Shown here piece after piece: positions 19,209 through 31,266 of a stretch of 34,615 bases of DNA. The notes under the pieces were generated by a model. The model made no database searches. It saw nothing but the letters and a program-made list of their open reading frames with translations, and was not told where the DNA came from. The position numbers and the translations under genes are program-made. Every line of letters starts with the position of its first letter. Position 1 is the stretch's first letter. The DNA is from Basidiobolus ranarum. Lineage: Eukaryota; Basidiobolomycota; Basidiobolomycetes; Basidiobolales. Location: positions 1 through 34,615 of the forward strand of contig JASJQH010006941.1 in assembly GCA_040143965.1 (NCBI GenBank), in the 5' to 3' direction.

Positions 19209-20955
19209 CTATGTATCGCGAGTGCCACTTTCGTAAACAGCTTTCACCGTCGGAAATCTCAACGAGATATTCGAAGAGCTTGAAGCCTTTTTATTTTTTG
19301 AAGGCTCAGTTTCGGAATAGTATTGCACCGTTATGGGTTTACCGATAATTAAAGAGGGATCGGCAGCGTATCGAATGCGCTGATCCAGGGTAAACCCAGA
19401 GCCAACGTTAACCTTGTTGTTTTTATATCTAATGATCACTGATCCTAATATCTCGCGCTCTTCATTACTTCCACGGACAACTAGATTCATCCTCGTCTTC
19501 TGAATATCCTCTACAATAAATTCCTCATCCTCCCACTGCTTGATTTTTAGAAGATTTCGGCTAAATAAAAGATTAATATATGAACAGATTTACAGCTACA
19601 AGTATGAGAGTGTACCTTCGTTTGCCTTCATATTCCGTATCTCTTCGAAGCATAAGTCCTTCCCAACGTCTTTCGAAAGCAATACTTTTTAGTTGTTGCA
19701 AATGTGCGAAATCTTTAACTTTAGTATGTTCCAGCAATTTAATTCTTGGATGATTATATCCTTTAAAAAGCTGATTGGCAAAGTCAAGACGTTCAGAAAA
19801 ACGCCTACTTGTCCCCTTCATTGAATATTCTTTTTGTGTCAAGACATCAAATACAAAGTAGAGAGGGTCACGGACTTGATGTTCATTACGAGTGATCTCT
19901 CGCATAATTGCCTGGAAATTCTCAACTTCACCTTCAGTACTACGACCATCTTTAAAGACGCATATCTCACCATCAAGCACTAACCCATCTTGAAGGGTTT
20001 GAACTAAGTCCATATGATTTGATGTCGAAATCAGCGATCTAATCGAGTCTACAACTTTTGATAGAGAAGAAAACTCGTTCCCCCTTCGTGAAAAGCACCT
20101 TATACTGAGCTCTTTAGAAGAAGGGTCGTTGGCCAACGAAACAAACGTTAAACAACGAATTCCATCCAGTTTTCGGGATGCATAAAAGGATCTTTGTGAG
20201 TTAAGGAATAGCGCTTTCTCTTCTGAGGGAAGTAAAGACTCAGCTAATGCAGTCTTGAAGTTTGCTATACTTCCCGGTTTGGCTCTATTTAAAAGTGCGG
20301 CACCCACACCAGTTCCTAAGTCACGATCTATAATATCGTATACGACGTCGTGATATTCTTCGGAGCAACACCTGTTCAAAAAGCTGAGGATAGCTCCTAT
20401 AGCATTTAAACCAGTGAGTTTTCGAGAGGATAAATCCTTTAGTAATTGTAGTAAATCTCGTGGGGGCTGATTGAAAACTCTAGTTTTTGAAGGTAATTCC
20501 TCAGCGTTCATCAGTTCCCGAACTTTCTTTGAATGAAGACCAAACGTGAGCTTCGGGTCGGATACAAAAGTTAATATAGGAAATAAATGTCGGTTTGATT
20601 CCAATATTTTAATCTTCTCTGTAATCGATTGAGTTCTCTTTAATTGTGTTTGAAGCTCAAGTAGTTGCCCTAAATCCTGGTCATTCGCTTTTAAAACATC
20701 ACAAAATTCTGAGGTCTTATAAATACGTGAACTACTCTCACACTTCCTACGAGTTGAGAAGAACCTTAAACCCGAAGGATAATTATATTGCGCATTTGCT
20801 TGTCTATGGAAGAAACCGCCCAGGTTGTTACAGTCTTTGGTTGTTAAGAAAGTTTGTCTAATTTTACCAACATTAGGTCTGGAAGTGGGTGTGCATTTGG
20901 AGTGGAGGAGAATTCTGTCCAACTGATTTGCCAATAAAGATATCCGTGTTTTCAT
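19209..20955 (-). CDS. ATP-dependent DNA ligase, phage T4-like, probably mitochondrial
   Basis: Two exons (20955-19616 and 19560-19209) flank a 55-base GTACAC...TTTAG intron and give 563 residues. It seals nicks through a lysyl-AMP intermediate. Motif I is KLDGIRC with nucleophile K262; motif III LDGEICVF, motif IIIa YFVFDVL, motif IV EGLMLRR and motif V LLKIKQWEDEE (formed across the junction) all follow. An OB-fold domain comes next (GSVIIRYKNNKVNVGSGF). The N-terminal segment with DIIDRDLGTGVG recalls T4 ligase rather than the long DNA-binding domains of eukaryotic ligases I, III and IV. The leader (MKTRISLLANQLDRILLHSK) is basic, amphipathic and without acids except one Asp, which suits mitochondrial import. 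The start is the ATG at 20955. The exact subfamily needs a phylogeny. Confidence 0.85.
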
Positions 20956-21402
20956 GCTAGTCAAAACCCAAGGCCTCTACAAACCTTTAAATCATCAAAT
21001 TACCCAGCTATTTTTTCCATCCAACAAATTTTGCGATGTAATTTTGACATCCAAACTAATTTATAGCGATCGAACTAAAATTTCAAATGATTACAGGTGA
21101 CGGCTTTACAAGATGTTTGTAACTTATGTAGGATTGAAAATGGTTCTAGAATGCGATACGAACTTCGAACTAACTCAAGTTCACTGATTCGCCTTCAAGC
21201 GTCTACCTACCATATTCCTGTATAGAAGGGATCATAGAAGTCTGGGTTTTTTTTTCAACCGTATCATTCTGGATTACCGATCTAGCCTTATTCAAATGTG
21301 CTCAAATAGCCTTAAGTGGTAGATCTAGATTTAGTTTTGATTTGGCCTACACTTCCCTATAAAATCAGACTAATGTCTAGTATTTTTATGTAACTCAAAA
21401 GC
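20956..21402. other. Divergent promoter region, ligase / TPA1
   Basis: The 447 bases separate two divergent start codons. It is AT-rich with a T-run at about 21247-21255. I see no clear TATA box, repeat or ORF. Confidence 0.5.
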
Positions 21403-22901
21403 ATGACCATGTCCAATATCTCCGAGAAACGCGCATCAAAGGAAGAAGGGCAAGCTTGCAAAAGAGCCAAGGCTACCATTTCAAACACATTCAACCCCCG
21501 CTACTACGAGTCGGATTTCGTAAACGGTTTCAATCGCGGCTTCACTACCCGCATCCCTTTCTGTGATACTCCCGACAAATCCCAAGCTTATACCCTTGGA
21601 TATCCTTTCCGAGCAGGCGCTTTAAGTAACGTTTTTGATGAGGATTTTTTGAAGGAAGTAAAAAAGGAACTTCTCGGTGATGTATTTTATCATAAATCTA
21701 ATGATTTGTACGAGTTTTTCCAATCTGAAGACTTGAAACTCACAAAGAAGCCCTATTTATCTGCTCTAAGAGAAGCTATATATAGTCCGGAATTCGTTCA
21801 GCTTATGACACGGTTGACAGGCATCAAACTCAATTCAACTATCGACCTCGCGGGTCAGCGTTATAGCGACAAATCCTTTTTACTATGCCACGACGATGAT
21901 GTTCGTAATGAAAATGAAGGTCGACGCATTGCTTTTATTATTTACTTAGTTCCTGAAGACTGGTGCGAAGAAGATGGTGGATTACTCAGTTTGTATTCTA
22001 CGTACGTATTTTCAATATATCAATGCATCTATATCAATTGACTCGTTATTAAACTTCTTGAACTTGTAGTGATTTAAAAGATCAACCCGCAGAAGTGATA
22101 CATTCTATTGTTCCTAAATGGAACTCTGTCGCTTTCTTCCAAGTTGGAACCACTTCTTTCCACGAAGTGACAGAGATTCTTACCGCATCTAAAGACCGTA
22201 TTTCCATCACTGGTTGGTTTTACGGTACTAATGATGATGTTTCCGAGGATCCTTCTCCTGAATATCAACTATTGAAATCTGTCCCTTCTCAATCGATAGA
22301 GCAATGGATAAATCCTCAATATTTGAATGATGGCGCAAATAATCAAATTTCAGACATCTTTTTGGAACAATCAAGCGTGGAGCTTCAACATTTCTTGCGT
22401 TCGGATGTGTACGAGCAAGTTGAAAAAGCAGTGTCTAGTGCGTCTTGGACTCGTCAAATAGGACCTGCTCACGCTCGTCGCTTCAGACGGATTGACTTTG
22501 AAAATTCTCCTGATTCTACAATCCTTAAGTCTCTAGAAGCATTCCTCCAATCCGAAGAGTTTGGTCAATTTCTTTGCAAGATTACCAATCTTGAACTTCG
22601 TCATTCCTCTTGCGAGACTCGAGTTTTCGGGAAAAGTGAATACACAATGTGTAACGACCAGGCTATCGAAAAAGATGGTCTCGATGTTGTACTCTCTCTG
22701 ATCAACGATGAATGGAAGGAGGAATGGGGAGGTGCCACCCATTATGTAGCCGAAGAAGAAAATCTCTTAACATTATGGCCAACCAAAAATACCCTTTCGT
22801 TAGTTCTTAGAGATGAAGAAACATTAAGATTTGTCCGTTATGTTAACCACCATGCTGAGCTGGAGAGACGTGAGGTTTCGTTAATTTTTACTGAAAATTA
22901 A
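21403..22901 (+). CDS. TPA1: Prolyl 3-/3,4-dihydroxylase Tpa1/Ofd1 (2-oxoglutarate-Fe(II) oxygenase)
   Basis: Exons 21403-22001 and 22070-22901 flank a 68-base intron (GTACGT...TGTAG); 476 residues. Tpa1/Ofd1 enzymes hydroxylate a proline of ribosomal protein Rps23 (uS12) and affect translation termination and, in fission yeast, Sre1 stability. The N-terminal catalytic domain has the HxD metal motif (H163 and D165, in LLCHDDDV), the distal His (H231, in SFHEV) and the 2-oxoglutarate-binding Arg (R243, in DRISITGW). The C-terminal half is the second, non-catalytic double-stranded beta-helix (IDFENSPDS to VSLIFTEN), which has CND in place of the HxD, as is normal for the family. The N-terminal KRASKEEGQACKRAKA looks like a nuclear-localisation-type basic stretch. 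A second in-frame ATG at 21409 could also serve as the start. Shorter than yeast Tpa1 (644). Confidence 0.92.
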
Positions 22902-24419
22902 ATCCCTACAGCTACCTTTTTTTATTCTCCTTGCCAATAGATAATTCTGATAACTATACTCTCAATTTTGTCACCCTCGAACTTTATAAGTAAAAAATAG
23001 ATTCAACAGTGCAGGCTTTAACAATTGTTTAATGCACAAAGTAACATTATATTTCAGTTGGAATATCAGATCAATGTAATTCTGTGATGATGACAAAGTG
23101 CCAGGAAAGTACTTGGAAATACTGTGAGAGAATATATGAATGCAGAACTGTAACAGGCTGATCTTATAAATTGGCATGTTATAACTCTCCATAGATTAAG
23201 CATGAAATACTTTTTGTTGTTTGTTGACAAAGAGCGTTGCGAAACTACTCATTGACGCTGGTTATATGTATGTAGATTGCCCAACCTCAAGTGGTTTTGT
23301 GATGATGGTTATATTTGAGCCCTTTAGTTTTGGTAAGATATTGTTATTGGTTGGAGATTGAGTCACATAGAATGAGTTACAATGATAGTCTAAAACATAC
23401 ATATTTTATGTATAGAGTGGCATGCAGAGAGTATCAGGCTCGAGATTTCGTGATATTGGGGAGTAGACAAACCTCCAAAGTCAAATGCTTACCATCGAAA
23501 TGAGCCCATGGACTTTACACTAGATCGTACTAGTCAGGCTTGTTCCATCAAGGCTTTGTAATCTTACTTGCAACATTGATAAACGTGTATTAAACCTGAA
23601 TCTGATCCCATCCATGGTGCAAAATTGAGCGTACTTTTTATATTACTTCATCCAATTCAATATACAGCTCTATAAATAAAATGGGAATAAACCAATTCTA
23701 TGCTCGAGGACTTGTACTCGATTATGACTGTAGTTCATGTGCTTTTACGCTGATTGGTAATTCGAGGTCAAATAAATAAACCCTCCAACGCTGCCATCAA
23801 GAATGGAGATATTGAGATGAAGTGTTTTCAGTGGTCACAACAATGTTGTGGAACCCGACAATTTGTCTGGTTTAATTTCAGTGACACCAGAAGTCCAATC
23901 CGAAATCAATCTTCTCTACTCAACAAATTTGCTCTTCTGTTGATGATATCCTCGGTGGATGGATTGTGAAATGAAGCCTAGCCAGCTTCTAGTGTTCCCA
24001 CATGATACATCATTCAGAATTATGTTTATTGTACGTTAGTACTATTGAAGGAAAATCTGGAGGGAATTTGTTCTTACTAAGGCGGAAAGTTCAAGGGTGT
24101 GTTTCATTAGTCTATGTGGACAAGAGGATAACCATAAAGAGGGACGACTTGATCTACTTATAAATATGAGCATAAGGCCTTTGAAAAATATTGGAAAGGT
24201 GTGAGAACAAGGGTTACGGACTGCAAATGTGTAGTCGATTGATATCGCAAAAATGTAAGAAAAAATATCTTCTCATGATAAGTAAATGGGTCAATAAATA
24301 TGTGCGAACAGTAAATTCAAGCGTAGCAAATCGAATAGAAACCTCGAGTTTACAAAGTGAAAAAATGGAATATGAGAGTTAAAATCCAAAATACATAGTC
24401 TTCAAAGGTTCAGCGTATG
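22902..24419. other. Intergenic region; nothing recognised
   Basis: About 1.5 kb. Scattered open frames of 60-75 codons (for example near 23750-23970) show no family resemblance and lie in competing frames. No RNA gene, repeat or transposon was recognised. Confidence 0.45.
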
Positions 24420-24695
24420 CTACATAACCGAACATGCACAATTGCTACTTGTATTGGGTGCGTATGGGTCATCTCTTTTCTCCACAGGCCCCCACACAGA
24501 AGGCAGCATAGGATCCCGTGTACACTTGGTGTATTTTACTAGGCTGCAAAAAGAGTTAATTTCTAAATACATCGTCTAATAGCAAGAGTTCACTTACGAC
24601 ATAGCAGCTTCACTAATAGTAGCGCGTGGCACATTAAGTTGCTCTCTAAGACGAGTGTTATGCTCGAGAATCTTTCTGAGTTTGATTTCACTCAT
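24420..24695 (-). CDS. STE18: Heterotrimeric G-protein gamma subunit (Ste18 type)
   Basis: Two short exons (24695-24598 and 24543-24420) around a 54-base intron (GTAAGT...TTGCAG) give 73 residues. The N-terminal helix EIKLRKILEHNTRLREQL pairs with G-beta. The conserved fungal blocks DPMLPSVWGPV and DDPYAPN follow, and the protein ends CACSVM: a CaaX box (CSVM) for prenylation with an upstream cysteine suited to palmitoylation. It would tether G-beta-gamma to the plasma membrane in pheromone or nutrient signalling. The start is the only ATG before the helix. Each exon is too short to show up as a long ORF, so the gene is easily missed. No neighbouring signalling gene is linked to it. Confidence 0.93.
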
Positions 24696-25691
24696 TTGAG
24701 TTTTGAGGGTAGTTGAGAATGAGAGACGTGAAATATGTGTAGAAATAGAAAGTAAAAGTATACCGAGTAACACGGTTAACTAGATATTAATCCAAAAGAG
24801 AGCTGAACAGAGGAAACCTAGCTTCTTGTTGCTAAACAGTATCCAGGGGAAAGGAAAGAATTGAAGTTTCGAATAAGAAAACTCGAGCCAAATAAGAGAT
24901 TCACGTATGACCCCACTATTTGATATCTGTCTCAGTGATACTCTTCTAGATAAGGAAAAAAGTATTAAGTAACCTATAGGACGCAGATACCATTGGTGGC
25001 TTAAGAAGACTATTTCTAGGTAGTACAGAAACCGTTTTCCTGCTGGTCTATTAACGAGCAAGAACATTTTTCACTCTGATAGAGGTCGCCATATACATAG
25101 TGGAGTTCATTCATTATGACAGCCCCATTGCATAATGGTCATCTGTGACTCGTCGAATTTATTTGCTCCACCAAGGGCTAACAAAGTTCTGGACTTGAAT
25201 TATGTATTACCTTTGGTTTCGACCTCAGTGGTTGGCTCCGATGAATATAAATGCTAATCTTAATTAAGAGTTTTGTAGGTAAACAGATTTGTCATATATT
25301 TTGAACAATCCGGTGTATTTTGTAGGGGAGGCGCCACCTTCAACCTATAAATATTTATAGGGTCTTGAATTTGCCCTAATTGAGATACGGGTTGTTGGTA
25401 AGGTTAGTGACGATATATTCCCTAAAATGTTCTTGACCAATGGCAGCGACTGCAACGATCCAGCTCATTTGACTCCGATTAATGGCTGTCATTTCCACTC
25501 CTTCCTGGTGATAAGCATACAAAGACTGATACATAGCATTCACAGTTTCATGTGTAATGTTGGTTGATTTACTTTTAAATTATGGGATTGTAATGATTTA
25601 CAAATATTCGGAAATTGAATGTACCGTATTATTATGAACAATCAAGAAGGTATCAGACAGTATAAACAGCTAACACATACGATAATGCCGA
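24696..25691. other. Intergenic region between G-gamma and the DUF1295 gene
   Basis: It holds the G-gamma promoter and the DUF1295 3' region. A 95-codon minus-strand frame at 24780-25067 is rich in Phe, Leu and Ile and looks like chance in AT-rich DNA. Minus-strand segments at 25376-25536 read like protein but in two different frames with no plausible splice between them, so I do not call a gene. Confidence 0.45.
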
Positions 25692-26818
25692 CTAGACCTG
25701 TGCATCCAAGTGTTCGCTAGAATGGATCCTCTGACTGGGAAAATCAGTTTCCCAGGCAGGGGGGTAGTGGTAAATGGACCATTCTAAGAAAAATACTTTC
25801 TTGACCCAGTGAGGTAGCCTGGAAAATAAAGAGGATGGCATAGGGATTACGATGCTGGTTGCGTTCAAATAGTCCTTATAGGACGAGAATTCGGGACTTT
25901 CGTAGAATTTCTTTTGCGTGGGTTTCTCGACGTAAGGGAGACCGGAAAGAAACAAAAGAATAAACATGGTAAATAGTGGGCTAGCAATGGCAGCCCATCC
26001 TGCCGAGATTCCACTTGATAGAGTAGGCTGAAGGCTGAGCAAGAAAATACCCCACCATAGTAAGATTTCACCAAAATAGTTGGGATGTCGTGAAACAGAC
26101 CACACCCCAGTGCGAATGAAATCTAAAGGACCAGATCTATTTGAATAGTGATGATTCTTTTGTAGGTCAGCCACTTACAACAATTTAAAGTCAGCAAAGA
26201 GTTGAAAATCCATCAAAGGCAAACACAACCAACCTGCTTCAAACAAAAATCCAATAGCCCAGAATACAATCCCGATGATATCCGTTGCACTGCCGAATGT
26301 AGGATCGTACTCAGAGAGTTTGTACGAGTTAAGAAAGGTAACAGGTAAAGATACTGTCCACACCCATACCATCTGGGCAATCCAAAATCCAAGGAACGAA
26401 AAAAACTTTTCACGGATTCCATCAAAACGTTGGTCGTTGTTGGTTTTTATGATGCGATACAGCTGATTACCTACAAGAATGAGTTAGTATCAACTTGGTT
26501 TGAATAACGAAAGAAGTAAGTACCAGCTAAACGACAGCCCCAAATAGCAACGAGTATGAGAGCGACAGTTTGACGAGTATGATAGACCTAAATATTAAAT
26601 GATGAATAATGTGTAGCATGTTCTAGATGGTTGATTGCACTTACTTCGCATAGAAAGTACGTTAGCAAGGCGAGTATCACGAAATTGGATCCGCCTGCAA
26701 AGTCTGTTACTTTGTCAAATTTGAATGTGTAAGCCACGAGAAAGAATATCAGTTGATATCCGATGGTGACAAGCAGTGTGAGAGCAAGGTAGAACTGATC
26801 CAGTACAAATATACTCAT
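25692..26818 (-). CDS. DUF1295 / steroid 5-alpha-reductase-like membrane protein
   Basis: Four exons (26818-26645, 26587-26524, 26470-26234, 26173-25692) with introns of 57, 53 and 60 bases; 318 residues. It is a polytopic membrane protein with an N-terminal hydrophobic series (DQFYLALTLLVTIGYQLIFF), then the family blocks FFSFLGFWIAQMVWVWTVSLP, VADLQKN and the hallmark SRHPNYFGEILLWWG (NADPH-binding end of the reductase fold). The C-terminus is YPPAWETDFPSQ. DUF1295 proteins belong to the isoprenylcysteine-methyltransferase / steroid 5-alpha-reductase superfamily; substrates are mostly unknown. All junctions restore conserved text, for example FLCE joined to VYHTRQ and RLAG to NQLYRIIK. ER membrane location is inferred. 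Confidence 0.9.
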
Positions 26819-28501
26819 CTCAGCAATACGCTATCCAGTTGTAGAGGGGTTTAAAGTGATAGGGGTAACGAGCTTTGAGAGAAAAGCTGGCTTATAAAAG
26901 GTTTGCCGCTTGACATAATCTGTAGATTCATCTTGTCACGATCGTGAATTTCTGAATAAATGATTGATGGCCCTCCCAGCGAATTTTCCATTATAGGTAC
27001 CTCCTATATTAATCATGCCTTCAGATCGCAGATCGGCATTTGTTCGATTGCAAGTGACGAGAGAGTAGTAGTCACAAAGGTCAGTTCGATTTGAGTTCAA
27101 GTAATCAAGCTGGGGTAGTGCGCTCAACTCAGTTTACGAAAGTGAATTCCATTTATAATGTGTGCTACTAATACAATTGGTTACTTATAATAACAAACCT
27201 CTCAGTTGAGTTTTTGTTTTTTTCTTCCAATTCAATGTCTTCACATCTTTTACTTCGGCTGATAATGACTCAGTGCAGTTATGGTTATAGATTTATTCTT
27301 CACAACGGATCTAAGCTGTTAGAGCCTTTTTGAACTCATCCTCTGTATTGTTGCGCTAAGTTCAACTTTTCAGCGTATCATATGAGCAAGATGCTTCCAA
27401 TATCAGTATAATTGTACATAAGCGTCCGTTGTAGAGGTGGTTGCAGAGCATATTTCAACTTGTTTCATCTCACAAAAGAAGGCCGAGTTCATGATTTTAA
27501 ATTGTTTAGCGTCATATTCTCATGTCTACAATATTTATACTATGCTTCAACCAAACGATTGTTTCTTTATACTCTCCATGTAGACTACATAGTTAGTGTA
27601 ATTTCTCCACCAGTTCGTGCTTAAACATCAGATTGAGTACTACAGCACTATTAAGTCTTATCCCTACCGAAAAATCAGAGTGATAGTGTTAACTGTTTAT
27701 CAAACATAGCCATGAAGTCAGTAAATAATCCTTTCTTGTCTCATACATGCTTATTTCTCTTTAGCATCTTTTCTCAATATATTAATTCTAAGATCATTTC
27801 CATTCGCTTTGTGAGTTTTATCACTGGATTATACCAAGAATCAAGTTATAACACTGTTTCAACGCTTTAAGTGTCTGAACCATCGTGACATCTTCACGTA
27901 ATGATGGATTGTTTTGACAATCGATCGCCATTTATTACTCATCATAGCTAATTAGTTGTATATATTCAATAAGGATTCACAAACATCACAGCTCAATTGG
28001 ATAGGTGGCTCAAGGCTCAAACGTTCTGTAAAAGAATTCGAGATTGTACACTTTCTAAATCATTATCCCATATCGAAGTACTATTAAATGGACCAAGTTC
28101 AGTGATAAGGGTTCGATTATGACGATATTGCATCATTGTTTCTGTATCTCATATTGAAACACAAAGCTTAATAGATGCTGGGGATTGTGAACGACATACT
28201 TGCAGGGGCTGCCTGAACCACTGAACATCTGCTATTCAACTTTATCGCAGCTCAAAACTCACCATGGACAGATGAAATGTTACGAGGTTTTAAATTAATT
28301 CATGTATTCATTCTTGCTCTGGACAAAGCTTAATAAGATAAAAATAAATAAATGGTACCATCGTGAAGAACTAGTAATACTAAGATTGTTGAGAACTCGA
28401 AAGTAATTAAATATGAAAAAGTGCCTCAGGAAGGTGGGTGGCTTCCCATTCGATGAATTAACCCTTTAATTCATTAAGGTTTTAGAAGAAAAAGATCCAA
28501 T
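26819..28501. other. Intergenic region upstream of the DUF1295 gene
   Basis: About 1.7 kb, holding the DUF1295 promoter (a weak TATAAG on the minus strand near 26894) and the septin 3' region. Short open frames at 26936-27127 (minus) and 27412-27624 (plus) are not recognisable. Nothing else stands out. Confidence 0.45.
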
Positions 28502-30112
28502 TTATGGACTTATGGGTCGTGAGGTGGAGGAGATAGGAGATCCGGGTTCAGAAGTAGGAGCAGATCTCAACTCCTTCCTAAAAAGCGAAACGTGTTAAAT
28601 AACTGGACATTGGTCAAAGGGATATGGAATTGGTATACTCTAGCAATTCTGGACTCATACGACTAAGCTTTTCAGTTCTATAGTTTTCGTAAAGTACATT
28701 ATGTGTGAGTTCTCTCAAGTCGGTCATGTGGGAGCTGGCAAGATGAAAAGAGTGGTAAGCATATATTGGATCCGTTAGATCTGTACTTGGACATTTACTT
28801 GAGTAACATAAAGCGTAAACGATCGAAATCACAGTGCTCTGGGTTGTCAACTGTAAGAGGCAAGTGTCAGACTACATCTAAAACATCGAAAGTAAACAAG
28901 GCTAACCATCAATATAGCCCCAAGGATATCTTCTTCCACGAATTTTGACACCATCTACAACAAACTCTTCTTCGTTTCCTATGACAGCAAAGGGGAGGAG
29001 TTCCTGTTCATAGGTTTAATACCTAGCCAAACCACAGGTGCAAATAGACAACCACTTACTCGAAGTTCATTGTTCTCATCAATCATTTCTTCCTCGTCAT
29101 CGGGATCGTTAGGGAAGTCGTAGATAGGAATTCTATAATATTCAATATCCTCCATAACCTGATCATGAAAGCAGACGATTGATAAGAATTACAATTCAAC
29201 CACTTGCACAAAACTACTCACTCTCTTTTTGAAAGTGGCCAATTCGGTCGGAGTCAGAGAGTCGGCTTTACCAATGACTGGTATGATGTTGACTCTGGGC
29301 CCTAAACGTTTCATCAGCTCGATATCCATCTCGCGAAGACTAAAAATAGCATTGTGTTAAATCCAAGCAAATGCTGCAGAGTATAAACTTGACTTACGAA
29401 TGACCGGTAGGAGTGATGAAATAGATGAGTGCGTGAACTCTATTATCTTGGAATTTAGGATTACGGCGAATACGAGATTCCTCACCGAGAATAATATCGT
29501 ATTGTTGCTCTACATAACTCAAAATTTCGTTGAAACTACGATGGTTATTAATAAACGAAATTAGTTTATGTTATCAAGTCAGCCCAGAAAGATTGACTAC
29601 ATACCTAGCAACATTATCAATATTATCACCAAACCCTGGAGTATCAACAACAGTAAGAGCAATCCGCATTCCATCTTCCTCAAGATCTACACATAGTATG
29701 TAAACAACAAGCTTTGTGATTTCCTATCCATTTGAATAGGCAAATATCTTACCAGCATTGATCGGATGGATTTGAACTGGAGTAGGTTGATGAGCATTCT
29801 CAGGAATAAATTCCTCTCGATTAGGAATAATTTTCTTTTCGCATAGTGTGTTTACAAAGCTGGTTCTACCCAGCCCGGAGGCACCTAAACATCATAAAAG
29901 TAAATCACTGGATGCGAAAAGTAGAACAGAGCTCAAAGGAAATGAACAATATACACACCAACGACCATGATGGTAAATTGGGTGCCTTTCTTGGCGTTCT
30001 TCCAGCGTCCACCATATCTCTAAGTTAGAATGAAGCAAATAAAGGATGAGTATTGCGTGTATGACATCTAGTTGGTATCCTTCGAGATGAGAAGGTTAGG
30101 TACCTGCGACAT
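28502..30112 (-). CDS. CDC11: Septin, Cdc11-like
   Basis: Eleven exons: 30112-30104, 30019-29959, 29884-29753, 29686-29605, 29535-29398, 29339-29222, 29158-29060, 29003-28907, 28850-28799, 28734-28639, 28577-28502; introns 56-84 bases; 319 residues. Septins are GTP-binding proteins that form filaments at the bud neck, septum or hyphal cortex. The order is: basic N-terminus (RWKNAKKGTQ), P-loop GASGLGRTS with Arg in place of the usual Lys, as in Cdc11, then DTPGFGDN (G3), GKAD (G4), and the septin element RGRRYPWGYIDVDNPEHCDF to LYENYRTEKLS. Exon 1 codes only Met-Ser-Gln. The C-terminus is short and Ser/Pro-rich (SEPGSPISSTSRPISP) with no coiled coil. If the last intron is retained, the protein ends EYTNSISL at 28614 instead. 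Confidence 0.92.
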
Positions 30113-31266
30113 TGTGTTGGTTGTAAGGAAAGTTTAAAAAGTAAATGTGTCTAGTCAATACGTTTACTTGAAACCGTGCTTTGGCTAGCGGTCGCTCGAG
30201 AAATGCAACTAAATGAAAGTGGGGACTCTATTCCGGATTGGTGGGGCAAGAGTGTGCTTCACTGAGGTAACAAGTGAAGATAACTCAGGTAAGCGGACAT
30301 TGATGAATTATTGTTTTAATGCGCATAATAATTTCAAAATTCATCGATTTTACAAATGATTTGTGTATCAATAAGAAAAGGAAGCAGGTGAGCAGGGCCA
30401 TTGGTGAAACCGTTGAAGGTTGTCACTGGTTAGAGCTGAAATTGCAATATTCCTTTTTAATTGCATTCTATATTTTATTTAGTAGCACCTACCCAAGAAA
30501 TATCGGTGATATCTCTTGTCTAACAGTCAAGGGATAAAATTAATCGACTATTCTTGACACTGTCTAATTTAAGGATTCTGATACCTAAGCCAGGCTTCTA
30601 GTCAGCGGGTGACAGCCAGACAAGTCGATGCTGACATTGATGTGGACACGCACCATTCGTTTTTACCATCCAACTTACATTTTTGGGGTCTGATGCTCCA
30701 TCGTTACTTCTATTCATTAGGTGCAGATCACCAGATATATTCATTTTAACTAGTATAGGCGATGGAAAGTTTCTAGCTCTTCTGAGCTATGAGTTTTCGA
30801 AATATACAAGGCGGAGAATGACTCGTCCATGTTATAGCTTATCATAAACACCATTTGTGCCAAATAGGCTGGCCTGACATCGATAGTGAAGCGGATTTTG
30901 ATTATATTAAGAACATTTGAAAGCCAAACTGATTCCAACATCTCGAATTGGGTCCTTCCTGTACAGGCTAGCTAGATCAAACATAATATAAAAAGGAATT
31001 AGGCTGCTGCTTATTAAATCATGTTTAGTCTTCTAAGTAGTTGGCATATATTTAAACGAACATGACCACATACTGAGTCAACATAATGTTGTGGCTCTTA
31101 CGGAACTGTTTAAATATTGTCCAATCCTCGGTGAAATTACACTTCTTGAAATGGATAGATCATGAGTATAACCTATCAGTATTAGGTAAAAAAAAATATT
31201 GTGACTCCTAGACTAGTACATTTTGTTTGACAGAACATTTTTGACTCTTTGCATACGAGAAGCAAT
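30113..31266. other. Divergent promoter region, septin / MTO1
   Basis: About 1.15 kb between two divergent genes. Open frames at 30319-30537 and 30750-30941 look like chance. No RNA gene, repeat or transposon was recognised. Confidence 0.5.

Noticed and set aside
23754-23969. 71-codon plus-strand frame as a gene or mobile-element relic
   Set aside because: No motif is recognisable and an overlapping frame is equally open, so neither has support.
24780-25067. 95-codon hydrophobic minus-strand frame
   Set aside because: Phe/Leu/Ile-rich composition without periodic membrane helices or a motif; a chance frame in AT-rich DNA upstream of G-gamma is more likely.
25376-25536. Small minus-strand gene between G-gamma and DUF1295
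   Set aside because: On careful reading the two protein-like segments are in different frames with no plausible splice sites between them.
28921-28932. ATATCCTTGG on the minus strand of the septin as a second U12 donor
   Set aside because: These bases encode the invariant septin YPWG, and a normal GT donor 18 bases downstream (GTTAGC at 28906) joins in phase to VDNPEHCDF.
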